Assembly: GCF_009729075.1 (NCBI RefSeq)
Contig: NZ_VTGY01000003.1
Span: 62,001 to 126,000, forward strand
DNA length: 64,000 bases
Direction of reading: 5' to 3'
Origin: Mycolicibacterium sp. CBMA 226
Lineage (GTDB): Bacteria > Actinomycetota > Actinomycetes > Mycobacteriales > Mycobacteriaceae
The notes under the pieces are model-generated. The model was not told the DNA's origin and did no database searches. It saw only the letters and a program-made list of their open reading frames with translations. The position numbers were made by a program, and so were the translations under genes. Shown in pieces: positions 56,901-64,000 of the stretch. The stretch's first letter is position 1. Every line of letters starts with the position of its first letter.

Positions 56901-57279
56901 GATCGTCGGCGTCGTCGACCGGTCGCAGGTAGGGCTTGAGGTCCTCGAGCAGGTTGTCCGGGTAGGCGAACGGGACGGTTTCGGCCCATTCCTCGATGAA
57001 GAAGTCGAAGGGGTTGATGACCTTGAGGTCGGCGATCAGGCCGACCGTGATGCTCAGGCTGGTGGCGCGGTTCGGAAAGACCAAGCGCCCCACGAAGTTA
57101 CCGAAGGCATCCTGCTGCCAGTTGATGAAGTGGTCGGCAGGTTCGACCTTCAGCGAGTACGCCTCGATGGGAGTGCGCGAGTGCGGCGCCGGGCGCAGCC
57201 GCACCACGTGCGGATACACCTTGACCAGTCGGTCGAACGTGTAGCTGGTGCGATGCTCCAGCGCCACCTTGATTGCCAT
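53986..57279 (-). CDS. Transglutaminase-DUF2126 protein
   Basis: This 1097-residue protein starts MAIKVALEHRTSYTFDRLVK and has a beta-sandwich N-terminus, a transglutaminase-like domain with triad Cys in GIGSCRDSAWLLVAIL (about 181), His in TDLHAWTEVYI (about 231) and Asp in GLDPTSG, and the C-terminal DUF2126 region (about 330-1097) with VGGEPTFVSIDNQ, THGGTGGGNHITLGG and ELRGFEMPPHFQMAM. DUF2126 has glutamine-synthetase-like amidoligase features in published comparative analyses. It matches Rv2566. Its stop overlaps the next start by one base. It heads the four-gene operon. Confidence 0.92.
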   Translation of the reverse strand: MAIKVALEHRTSYTFDRLVKVYPHVVRLRPAPHSRTPIEAYSLKVEPADHFINWQQDAFGNFVGRLVFPNRATSLSITVGLIADLKVINPFDFFIEEWAETVPFAYPDNLLEDLKPYLRPVDDADDLTAAWVRNFDVVPGTGTIDFLVSLNQAVNADVGYSVRLEPGVQTPEFTLRTGIGSCRDSAWLLVAILRKMGFAARFVSGYLVQLSADIEALDGPSGPVADFTDLHAWTEVYIPGAGWVGLDPTSGLLAGEGHIPLSATPHPESAAPITGAVEPCESTLDFVNVVTRVHEDPRVTLPYTEQAWSSIRALGAVIDERMAEGDVRLTVGGEPTFVSIDNQTDAEWSTAADGPHKRRLASALTAQLKAVWASDGLVQRSQGKWYPGEPLPRWQIGLMWRTDGTALWSDPALLADPWAAEKAPAVAADAGRLLLTGIAAGLGLPDSQVRPAYEDALARLAEAVRRPEGEPVTDDLADDSAALRKALVDKLDAAVTEPAAHVLPLHRREDDTGWVSADWRMRRGRLVLTAGDSPAGLRLPLNSISWHPPRSVPDADPLTGQRTQDPRRPAAVSSGQPATVVSADGAPPTALVAEVRDGLLYVFLPPTAAFDDFADLVGRIEKAAANLGIAVVIEGYGPPPDPRLQQMTVTPDPGVIEVNVAPTAGFAEQAAQLETLYEAARQARLGTEAFDVDGTHGGTGGGNHITLGGITPADSPLLRRPDLLVSMLTYWQRHPALSYLFSGRFIGTTSQAPRVDEGRLEALYELEIAFAEIARVADHGPWVIDRALRHLLTDITGNTHRAEFCIDKLYSPDSARGRLGLLELRGFEMPPHFQMAMVQSLLVRSLVAWFWDEPLRAPLIRHGDNLHGRYLLPHFIVQDIAEVAADLRAHGIAFDTSWLDPFTEFRFPRIGSVILDGAELELRGAIEPWNTLGEESTGTGTARYVDSSVERLQVRLIGADRNRYVVTVNGHPIPLLATDTPDVQVGGVRYRAWQPPSALHPTITVDGPLRFELVDGFTGFSKGGCTYHISHPGGRAYDTPPVNAVEAESRRSRRFEAIGFTPGTVDLADLREKRARQSTDGGASGILDLRRVRTVLR

Positions 57280-57327
57280 AGCGATCGATCCCACCACAAG
57301 AACGGGCAGGTCGCAGGGCGGAGAATG

Positions 57328-57798
57328 TCAGGGGCGCCGGGCCAGCTTCATTCCGAGTTCGTCCGGCGGGACCCGGTGCCCCTCCGCGCACCGGATCTCC
57401 ACGGTCGCGTCGGCGCCGCAACCCAGGTGGGTCAGCCGCAGGCCGGTGTCGCCCAGGTGGTTACGGCCCCACTCGAAAATCGCCCACACGACCGGCATGA
57501 AGTCGGTGCCCGCCTGCGTCAGCACGTACTCGTCGCGGCTGCGCTGGCCCGGCTCCCGGTACGGCCGCTTGGTCAGCAGCCCGGCCTCCACCAGTTCGGC
57601 AAGCCGGGCCGACGTGGCCGCCTTGGTGATGCCGACCCGCCTGGCGAAGTCATCGAAACGCGTTGTGCCATAGTAGGCCTCGCGCAAGAGGAGCATGGCC
57701 GATTTGGTGCCGACCAACGACATCGTCTTCTCGATGGCGCACTGGCCGACCGCCGACCACTTGTCGCGTTCGGCGAGGACACCCTGTAGCGCTGTCAT
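57328..57798 (-). CDS. HxlR-family transcriptional regulator
   Basis: This 156-residue winged-helix protein has the HxlR pattern CAIEKTMSLVGTKSAMLLLRE (about 20-40), FARRVGITKAATSARLAELVEAGLL (recognition helix) and YVLTQAGTDFMPVVWAIFEW. A C-terminal extension with two Cys (LGCGADATVEIRCAEGH) could sense redox or electrophiles. The start is the ATG at 57798. It is divergent from the thiolase with a 24-bp inverted repeat between them. Confidence 0.88.
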   Translation of the reverse strand: MTALQGVLAERDKWSAVGQCAIEKTMSLVGTKSAMLLLREAYYGTTRFDDFARRVGITKAATSARLAELVEAGLLTKRPYREPGQRSRDEYVLTQAGTDFMPVVWAIFEWGRNHLGDTGLRLTHLGCGADATVEIRCAEGHRVPPDELGMKLARRP

Positions 57799-57847
57799 GC
57801 GAATCACTCTACCGCTGGGTTGCTCTTGCCATACCCAGGTGTTAGAT

Positions 57848-57871
57848 CTGAGTATAGGAAGCAGTACTCAG
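57848..57871. promoter_or_regulatory. Inverted repeat CTGAGTA-N10-TACTCAG, candidate HxlR operator
   Basis: The arms CTGAGTA (57848-57854) and TACTCAG (57865-57871) are exact complements with a 10-bp spacer. They lie between the divergent HxlR and thiolase genes, 24 bp before the thiolase start, where a repressor would block transcription. Confidence 0.65.
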
Positions 57872-57894
57872 CGTGGAGTTACCGGAGGATTCTC

Positions 57895-59079
57895 ATGTCG
57901 GGATACACAGACCGCGATGCCGTGATCGTCGCCGCGGTACGCACGCCGGTCGGCAAGGGCAAGGCAAACGGCGCGCTGCATGACGTCCTTCCCGCCGACC
58001 TGCTCGCCCACAGCCTGCGGTCCGTGGTGGAGCGCACCGGCGTCGACCCGGTCCTGGTGGACGATGTCATCGCGGGCGCCGTCACGCAGGCCGGCGATCA
58101 AGCCGCAAATGTGGCCCGAAATGCCTTGCTGGGCGCCGGTTTTCCCGAGAGCGTGCCCGGCACCACGGTGGACCGCCAATGTGGCAGTTCGCAGCAGGCC
58201 ATCTCGTTCGCCGCGCAAGGTGTGCTGGCCGGGTCCTACGACGCGGTGATCGCCGCAGGTGTCGAGTCGATGTCCCGCGTGCCGATGGGCGCCGCCGTCC
58301 TGCCGGGCAGCAACCCGTTCGGTGTCGGCATGGCCGAGCGGTATCCCGACGGCCTTGTTCCCCAGGGCATCAGCGCCGAACTGATCGCGGCGCGCTGGAA
58401 CTTCTCCCGGACCCAACTCGACGAGTTCTCCGCCGCCAGCCACGAGAAGGCGGCCCGCGCCGCCAAGGACGGACTGTTCGACAATGAACTCGTGCCGGTG
58501 GCGGGTCTGACCGCCGATGAGATCATCCGGCCGAGCACCTCTGTCGAGACGCTGGCCGGGCTGAAGCCGGCGTTCTACAGCGACGCCTACGCCGCGCGGT
58601 TCCCCCAAATCCGTTGGGAGATCACGCCGGGCAACTCGTCTCCCCTGTCCGATGGCAGCGCCGCGGTCATGATCACCAGCGGTGCCTTCGCCCGCAGCCA
58701 TGGACTGCGGCCGCTGGCCCGCATCCACACCATGACCGCCGTCGGGTCCGACCCGTTGTACATGCTGACCGGCGTCATCCCGGCGACCGAGAAGGTCTTG
58801 GCCCGCTCCGGCCTGTCGCTGTCCGACATCGACCTGTTCGAGGTGAACGAGGCGTTCGCACCGGTGGTGCTGGCCTGGGCGGCCGATACCGGAGCCGACC
58901 TTGCGAAAACGAACGTCAACGGCGGCGCCATCGCCATCGGCCACCCGCTCGGCGCCAGTGGTGCCCGCATCATGAGCACCCTGGTCAATGCCCTCGACCA
59001 GCGCGGCGGACGTTACGGCCTGCAGGTGATGTGTGAAGGCGGTGGCATGGCGAACGCCACCATCATCGAGCGGCTGTAG
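57895..59079 (+). CDS. Acetyl-CoA C-acyltransferase (thiolase)
   Basis: This 394-residue thiolase has the nucleophile Cys96 in VDRQCGSSQQA, NEAFAPVV, the His in GGAIAIGHPLGASG (about 352) and the second Cys in QVMCEGGGMANA. The reaction is cleavage of 3-ketoacyl-CoA or its reverse. The ATG at 57895 follows GGAGG by 6 nt, so upstream frames are rejected. It stands next to Ddn-like and BVMO-esterase genes, so ketone or ester degradation products may feed it. Confidence 0.93.
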   Translation: MSGYTDRDAVIVAAVRTPVGKGKANGALHDVLPADLLAHSLRSVVERTGVDPVLVDDVIAGAVTQAGDQAANVARNALLGAGFPESVPGTTVDRQCGSSQQAISFAAQGVLAGSYDAVIAAGVESMSRVPMGAAVLPGSNPFGVGMAERYPDGLVPQGISAELIAARWNFSRTQLDEFSAASHEKAARAAKDGLFDNELVPVAGLTADEIIRPSTSVETLAGLKPAFYSDAYAARFPQIRWEITPGNSSPLSDGSAAVMITSGAFARSHGLRPLARIHTMTAVGSDPLYMLTGVIPATEKVLARSGLSLSDIDLFEVNEAFAPVVLAWAADTGADLAKTNVNGGAIAIGHPLGASGARIMSTLVNALDQRGGRYGLQVMCEGGGMANATIIERL

Positions 59080-59082
59080 CGC

Positions 59083-59514
59083 TCAGGCGCGTACGAGCTC
59101 GAACAGCGGGATGACGCGCGACGTCTTCGCCTGGTAGTCGGCGAAGACGGGGGCCACGGCGGTGATGAGCGGATACGTGGCTTCGCGTTCGTCGTCGGGC
59201 AGTTCACGGGCGACGACGTCGTACTCGTCTTCGCCGATCTCGATGTGGGCAGCCGGGTTGGCGCGCAGGTTGTGGACCCAGTCGGGATGGGTGGGAGCGC
59301 CGGCCTTCGAGCCGACGATGAGGATCTTGCCGTCGACCGGCAGGTACGCCAGCGGCGACAAGCGCGGCTGACCCGACTTGGCACCCGTGGTGTGCAGCAG
59401 CAGGAGGTTGCCACCCTCGAATTGACCACCGACCTTGCCGCCGTTGGCGCGGAACTCGTCGACGATGGCGGCGTTGAAGGCGTGGAAGGACGCGGCGTCC
59501 GTGAATTCGGTCAT
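59083..59514 (-). CDS. Ddn-family F420-dependent nitroreductase/quinone reductase-like protein
   Basis: This 143-residue split-beta-barrel protein has FNAAIVDEFRANGGKVGG, LLLLHTTGAKSG (cofactor binding), LAYLPVDGKILIVGSKAG and HPDWVHNLRANP (family signature). Relatives use deazaflavin F420, as in the M. tuberculosis nitroimidazole-activating enzyme Ddn. The start is ATG 59514. It is convergent with the thiolase (3-bp gap) and divergent from the BVMO gene across 78 bp. Confidence 0.9.
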   Translation of the reverse strand: MTEFTDAASFHAFNAAIVDEFRANGGKVGGQFEGGNLLLLHTTGAKSGQPRLSPLAYLPVDGKILIVGSKAGAPTHPDWVHNLRANPAAHIEIGEDEYDVVARELPDDEREATYPLITAVAPVFADYQAKTSRVIPLFELVRA

Positions 59515-59592
59515 GCCTGAGCCAACCTCGCGAACCGGCCCAAATGTTCCCGTCGCAGCGCGATACTTGCGTGGGAATTGACGGAGGTGCCA

Positions 59593-62151
59593 ATGACGTC
59601 CGAAGTCGACGCCGTCGTGGTCGGAGCCGGATTCGCCGGCCTGTATCTGGTGCACCGGCTCCGCGAGCGCGGTTTCTCGGTCCGCGTCTTCGATGCCGCC
59701 GACGACGTCGGCGGCACCTGGTACTGGAACCGGTACCCGGGGGCGCGCGTCGATATTCCCAGCTTGGACTACATGTTCAGCTTCGACCCGGACTGGCACC
59801 GCGACTGGCAGTGGTCGGAGAAATACGCCACGCAGCCGGAGATCCTCCGCTACCTGAACCATGTCTCCGACAAGTTCGACCTGCGCCGCGACGTCACGTT
59901 CGGCACCCGCGTCACCAGCGCGCACTGGGATGACGGCGTCTGGCGGGTGCGTACCGACCGCGGCGACGACGTCGCGTGCCGTCATCTGGTGATGGCCACC
60001 GGGTGCCTGTCGATTCCCAAGGAACCCGACATCGCGAGTATCGAAACCTTCACGGGCGAAACGTATTACACCAACCGCTGGCCCCACGAAGCCGTCGACT
60101 TCACCGGCAAGCGGGTCGGGGTGATCGGCACCGGGTCGTCGGGCATCCAGTCGATCCCGCTGATCGCCGCGCACGCCGCGCAGCTGACGGTCTTCCAGCG
60201 CACGCCGTGTTTCTCCATCCCGGCACACAACGGGCCGGTGTCCGAGGAGAAGCAGGCGGCGCTGGCCGACGAGCCCGCCTACCGGGTGGCGGCGCGGGCG
60301 TCGTTCGGCGGGGTGCCGCAGGAGCGCACGCTGATCCCGACGTTCGCGGTGCCCGCGGCCTACCGCCAGCAGCGCTACGAACGCGCCTGGCAAATCGGCG
60401 AACTCCTGGAAACGCTCAATATGTTCTCGGACCTCATGAGCAACCCCGCCGCCAATGAGTCGTTCGCCGACTTCGTCCGCGACAAGATCCGCGCGACCGT
60501 GCACGATCCGCAGACCGCAGAACTGTTGTGTCCCAATGACTATCCGGTCGGCGCGAAACGACTGTGCCTCGACACCGACTACTACGCCACGTTCAACCAG
60601 CCCCACGTCCGCCTGGTCGACCTGCGGACCCAGCCGCTGGTCGGCGTCAGCGAGCGCGGGGTCGACACCGTGGGCGAATCCTTCGATATCGACGCGCTGG
60701 TGTTGGCGACCGGCTTCGACGCCATCACCGGCGCGGTGACGGCCGTCGACATCGTCGGGCGCGACGGGCTGACACTGAAAGACAAGTGGGCACAAGGGCC
60801 GTCGACCTATCTCGGCCTGACCACCACCGGGTTCCCGAATCTGTTCCTCATCACCGGACCGGGCAGTCCGTCGGTGTTGTCCAACATGGCGGTGTCCATC
60901 GAGCAGCATGTCGAGCTCGTCGCCGACACGATGGCATATCTGCGCGAACACGGTTTCGACACCGTCGAACCCACCCCGGCCGCCGAGGCCGGCTGGATGC
61001 AGCACGTCGCCGACGCCGGCGCCATCACCCTGTTCCCGCAAGCGAATTCGTGGTACGTCGGCGCCAACATCCCCGACAAGCCCCGCGTCTTCATGCCGTA
61101 CGCGGCGGGCGTCGACTTCTATGCCGCCGCCTGCGCCGACGTCGTCGCCCAGGGCTACCTCGGCTTCCAGCTGACCGGCCCGGCCGGTTCGCAATGCCAC
61201 GACGGTGTGGTCCGGCGGCTGCAACCCGATGTCCAGATGGTGCTGGACATGGTGGCGGCACTGAATCCGCCTCCGCTGGAATCACTTCCGGTCGACGTGG
61301 CACGCGCCGCCATGGTCGAGGCGAATGCCGCCCGGCCGTCGGGTCCGGACGTCGGCGAGATCATCGACGGGGTGTTCCCCGGTGCTGCAGGCGAACTCGA
61401 CTACCGGCTGTACCGGCCGGCGACGCCGCGGCCGCACCCGGTGGTCGTGTACTTCCACGGTGGCGGCTGGGTGTTGGGTGACGCCAGGTCCGACGATCCG
61501 CTGTGCCGCGACCTGTGCGTGCGTGCCGATGCGCTGGTCCTGTCGATGAACTACCGGCACGCGCCGGAACATCCGTTCCCCGCGGCCGTGGACGACGGCA
61601 TCGTCGCCCTGCGGTGGGTCGCCGACAATGCCGCCATGCTCGGCGGCATGCCGGACCGGCTCGCGGTGGCCGGCTGGAGCGCCGGCGGGAACATCGCCGC
61701 GGTGGTGTGCCAGTGGGCCCGCGACCACGGCGGCCCGCACATCGGTGGGCAGCTGCTGCTGACGCCGGTGACCGACGCACAGCCGTACCCGTCGTATCAG
61801 GAGAACGCCGAAGGCTTCGGGCTGACCACGCCGCTCATGCAATGGTTCGCAGACCTCTACGACGGACCCGCCGATGACCCGCGACGGGCGCCGCTACGCG
61901 GGAACCTCACCGGCCTGCCCCCGGCGATGGTGGTGACCTGCGAGTTCGACCCGCTCCGCGACGAAGGCAACGCCTATGCGACCGCGCTGGCCGCGGCCGG
62001 CGTGCCCACCGAGCACATCCAGGCCCGCGGCCACACGCACCTGTCGACAACGATGGTCGACCTCGTCGTGTCCGGTGAGCCCATCCGCGCCCGGATGGCC
62101 GCGGCGCTGCGTGGCTTCCTGGCTACTCAGCCTTCTTCGCTTCAGGCTTGA
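59593..62151 (+). CDS. Baeyer-Villiger monooxygenase fused to HSL-type alpha/beta esterase
   Basis: This 852-residue protein has an N-terminal class B flavin monooxygenase (about 1-540): FAD loop [30 protein letters not shown] loop IGTGSSGIQ and the [10 protein letters not shown] segment, overall like phenylacetone monooxygenase. The fingerprint FxGxxxHxxxWP appears as [12 protein letters not shown] with Tyr for His. The C-terminal part (about 550-850) is an HSL-family esterase with HGGGW, nucleophile GWSAGGN, Asp in FDPLRDEG and His in GHTHLS. The fusion would turn a ketone into an ester and hydrolyse it. ATG 59593 follows GGAGG. The 3' end overlaps aspS by 29 bp. Confidence 0.92.
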   Translation: MTSEVDAVVVGAGFAGLYLVHRLRERGFSVRVFDAADDVGGTWYWNRYPGARVDIPSLDYMFSFDPDWHRDWQWSEKYATQPEILRYLNHVSDKFDLRRDVTFGTRVTSAHWDDGVWRVRTDRGDDVACRHLVMATGCLSIPKEPDIASIETFTGETYYTNRWPHEAVDFTGKRVGVIGTGSSGIQSIPLIAAHAAQLTVFQRTPCFSIPAHNGPVSEEKQAALADEPAYRVAARASFGGVPQERTLIPTFAVPAAYRQQRYERAWQIGELLETLNMFSDLMSNPAANESFADFVRDKIRATVHDPQTAELLCPNDYPVGAKRLCLDTDYYATFNQPHVRLVDLRTQPLVGVSERGVDTVGESFDIDALVLATGFDAITGAVTAVDIVGRDGLTLKDKWAQGPSTYLGLTTTGFPNLFLITGPGSPSVLSNMAVSIEQHVELVADTMAYLREHGFDTVEPTPAAEAGWMQHVADAGAITLFPQANSWYVGANIPDKPRVFMPYAAGVDFYAAACADVVAQGYLGFQLTGPAGSQCHDGVVRRLQPDVQMVLDMVAALNPPPLESLPVDVARAAMVEANAARPSGPDVGEIIDGVFPGAAGELDYRLYRPATPRPHPVVVYFHGGGWVLGDARSDDPLCRDLCVRADALVLSMNYRHAPEHPFPAAVDDGIVALRWVADNAAMLGGMPDRLAVAGWSAGGNIAAVVCQWARDHGGPHIGGQLLLTPVTDAQPYPSYQENAEGFGLTTPLMQWFADLYDGPADDPRRAPLRGNLTGLPPAMVVTCEFDPLRDEGNAYATALAAAGVPTEHIQARGHTHLSTTMVDLVVSGEPIRARMAAALRGFLATQPSSLQA

Positions 62152-63898
62152 AGTCGATACCCGACTCCTTGCGCTGTTGCGGAGTGATCGGTGCCGGCGC
62201 GTCGGTCAACGGGTCGACGCCGCCGCCGGACTTCGGGAACGCGATGACGTCGCGGATCGAATCCACACCCGCCAGCAGCGCGGTGATGCGGTCCCAGCCG
62301 AAAGCCAGACCGCCGTGGGGCGGGGCACCAAAAGTGAAGGCGTCCAACAGGAATCCGAACTTGTCCTGCGCTTCGTCGTGATCAATGCCCATCATCGCGA
62401 ACACGCGCTCCTGCACGTCGCGGCGGTGGATACGGATCGAGCCGCCGCCGATCTCGTTGCCGTTGCAGACGATGTCGTAAGCGTCGGCCATCGCCGCGCC
62501 CGGGTCGGCGTCGAAGGTTGCGATCGAATCCGGCTGCGGCGAGGTGAACGCGTGGTGCACCGCGGTCCAGGCGCCGGAACCGACGGCGACGTCGCCCGAC
62601 GCGGTGGCCGCATCGGCGGATTCGAACAGCGGCCAGTCGACCACCCAGGTGAACGCCCAGGCGTTCGGATCGATCAGGTCGAGGCGCTTGGCGATCTCGA
62701 TGCGCGTCGCGCCCAGCAGGGCACGGGCGCCCTTGGCCGGGCCGGCGGCGAAGAAGATGCAGTCCCCCACCTTGGCACCGACGTACTCGGCGAGGCCGGC
62801 CCGCTCGGCGTCGGTGAGGTTCTTGGCCACCGGGCCGCCCAGCTCGCCGTCCTCACCCACCAGCACGTAGGCCAGGCCCTTGTGACCGCGCTGCTTGGCG
62901 AACTCCTGCCAGCCGTCCAGTGTGCGGCGGGGCTGCGATGCGCCACCCGGCATGACGACCGCCCCGACGTACGGCGCCTGGAACACCCGGAACGGGGTGT
63001 CCTTGAAGTAGTCAGTGCATTCGACGAGTTCGACGGCGAAACGCAGGTCCGGCTTGTCCGAACCGAAGCGGCGCATGGCCTCGTCGTAGCTGATGCGCGG
63101 CAGCGGCAGCGACAGGTCGACGCCGATCAGCTTCCACAGCGCCGCCAGCACCTCTTCGGCCACGCCGATCACGTCGTCGGCGTTGACGAAGCTCATCTCG
63201 AGGTCCAGCTGGGTGAACTCGGGCTGGCGGTCGGCGCGGAAATCCTCGTCGCGGTAGCAGCGGGCGATCTGGTAGTAGCGCTCCATGCCGGCGACCATGA
63301 GCAGCTGCTTGAAGAGCTGCGGGCTCTGCGGCAGCGCGTAGAACGAACCCGGCTGCAGGCGCGCGGGTACCAGGAAGTCGCGAGCGCCTTCAGGGGTCGA
63401 CCGCGTCATGGTCGGGGTCTCGATCTCCACGAAGTCGTGCTTGTCGAGCACGGCACGGGCCGCGGCATTGACCTTGGAGCGCAACCGAATTGCGTTGCCC
63501 GGGCCTTCCCGGCGCAGGTCCAGGTAGCGGTACTTGAGGCGGGCTTCCTCGCCCGGGGCCTCGTCGAGCTGGAACGGCAGCGGCGCGCTCTCGGACAGCA
63601 CTTCCAGCGTGGTCGCGTTGACCTCGATGTCACCGGTCGCGATGTCCTTGTTGGCGTTGCCTTCCGGCCGCACCTCGACGATGCCGGTCACCAGGACACA
63701 GAACTCGGCGCGCAGCCGGTGGGCCTGCTCGAGAACGGCAGCGTCGCGGAACACCACCTGCGAGACCCCGGAAGCGTCACGCAGGTCGATGAAGATGACG
63801 CCACCGTGGTCGCGCCGGCGCGCCACCCATCCGGCGAGGGTCACCGTCTGACCGGCATCGGTGGACCGCAACGAACCGGCGGCGTGGCTGCGCAACAC
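62123..63898 (-). CDS. aspS: Aspartyl-tRNA synthetase (bacterial type)
   Basis: This 591-residue class IIb synthetase has the N-terminal OB anticodon domain ([24 protein letters not shown]), motif 2 [20 protein letters not shown], the GAD insertion domain of bacterial AspRS (about 300-410) and motif 3 GLAFGWDRI. In mycobacteria, which lack free AsnRS, such enzymes may charge both tRNA-Asp and tRNA-Asn. The GTG start has GAGGAG upstream. The C-terminal Lys-rich end FKPEAKKAE overlaps the fused monooxygenase gene by 29 bp. Confidence 0.96.
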   Translation of the reverse strand: MLRSHAAGSLRSTDAGQTVTLAGWVARRRDHGGVIFIDLRDASGVSQVVFRDAAVLEQAHRLRAEFCVLVTGIVEVRPEGNANKDIATGDIEVNATTLEVLSESAPLPFQLDEAPGEEARLKYRYLDLRREGPGNAIRLRSKVNAAARAVLDKHDFVEIETPTMTRSTPEGARDFLVPARLQPGSFYALPQSPQLFKQLLMVAGMERYYQIARCYRDEDFRADRQPEFTQLDLEMSFVNADDVIGVAEEVLAALWKLIGVDLSLPLPRISYDEAMRRFGSDKPDLRFAVELVECTDYFKDTPFRVFQAPYVGAVVMPGGASQPRRTLDGWQEFAKQRGHKGLAYVLVGEDGELGGPVAKNLTDAERAGLAEYVGAKVGDCIFFAAGPAKGARALLGATRIEIAKRLDLIDPNAWAFTWVVDWPLFESADAATASGDVAVGSGAWTAVHHAFTSPQPDSIATFDADPGAAMADAYDIVCNGNEIGGGSIRIHRRDVQERVFAMMGIDHDEAQDKFGFLLDAFTFGAPPHGGLAFGWDRITALLAGVDSIRDVIAFPKSGGGVDPLTDAPAPITPQQRKESGIDFKPEAKKAE

Positions 63899-63931
63899 GA
63901 AAATCTCCTCTGACGTCTGAATCGACCGCTA

Positions 63932-63937
63932 AGTCTA
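63932..63937 (-). promoter_or_regulatory. Candidate -10 box TAGACT of aspS
   Basis: The minus strand reads TAGACT about 34 nt before the aspS start, fitting the mycobacterial TANNNT consensus. No -35 is convincing. Weak call. Confidence 0.35.
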
Positions 63938-63968
63938 AAGGGGCGCCTCGACCGGTATTTTGGCGACA

Positions 63969-64000
63969 GTGAGCTTTGCCCTCGTAGGACCTGGTGCCAT
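63969..64000 (+). CDS. panE: Start of ketopantoate reductase-like gene, cut by window edge
   Basis: From a GTG at 63969 the frame reads MSFALVGPGA before the window ends. This is the N-terminal strand and start of a GxGxxG Rossmann loop. In M. tuberculosis aspS (Rv2572c) is followed divergently by Rv2573, an ApbA/PanE-type 2-dehydropantoate 2-reductase. Only 10 codons are visible, so the call rests mainly on synteny. The gap to aspS is 70 bp. Confidence 0.5.
   Translation, partial: MSFALVGPGA

Noticed and set aside
59083..61224. A 713-codon open frame on the minus strand opposite the fused oxygenase
   Set aside because: Only its 3' part, from ATG 59514, encodes a recognisable Ddn-family protein. 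The rest is a GC-rich shadow of the BVMO gene with no domain.

Overview
The window is high-GC actinobacterial DNA and almost certainly comes from a fast-growing Mycobacterium (Mycolicibacterium). The right half (about 33.1-64 kb) follows the conserved mycobacterial backbone known from M. tuberculosis as roughly Rv2532c to Rv2573: nusB, efp, pepQ, a B-4DMT membrane protein, aroB-aroK-aroC, a short prepilin peptidase, aroE-mltG-ruvX-alaS, an Rv2557/2558-like protein, rarA, the transglutaminase/amidoligase cluster, aspS and the first codons of panE. GTG starts, ATGA stop/start overlaps and long coding-like shadows on the opposite strand also fit this genus. I saw no rRNA, tRNA, CRISPR array, insertion sequence or prophage.

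The left half is more accessory. At 1-2.3 kb lies a truncated AAA/LuxR-type regulator, divergent from a TetR gene. From 10.55 down to 3.19 kb runs a tight minus-strand operon: succinic semialdehyde dehydrogenase, a beta-hydroxyacid dehydrogenase, a mycothiol-dependent isomerase-like protein, malic enzyme, fumarase, a secreted hydrolase and an EthD protein. Next to it (11.0-16.3 kb) are a DJ-1/Hsp31-like protein, an ABM monooxygenase, a CPA1 cation/proton antiporter, a UBP-type zinc-finger protein and two aldo-keto reductases. Four copies of one 17-bp palindrome (consensus ATCRCAC-N3-GTGCGAT, each preceded by CTAAAAAT or a close variant) lie upstream of these transcription units in matching orientation. 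I read this as one regulon, probably for reactive carbonyl or electrophile stress. A BacA/Rv1819c-type importer, a ThrE-family exporter and an MsbA-type ABC half-transporter follow (16.3-21.5 kb).

At 22.4-29.1 kb a GntR-controlled operon joins a two-cluster ferredoxin, a sulfonate/nitrate-type ABC importer and an AprA/fumarate-reductase-like flavoprotein with a C-terminal HEAT-repeat half. A TetR/SDR pair around a perfect 32-bp palindrome and a molybdopterin oxidoreductase lead into the conserved backbone. At 49.4-57.3 kb a four-gene operon encodes a transglutaminase-DUF2126 protein, a permuted ATP-grasp/alpha-E fusion, a second transglutaminase and a zinc-ribbon metallopeptidase, the predicted peptide-ligation system of actinobacteria. 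Beside aspS an HxlR/thiolase pair, a Ddn-family protein and a natural Baeyer-Villiger monooxygenase-esterase fusion form a small catabolic island.
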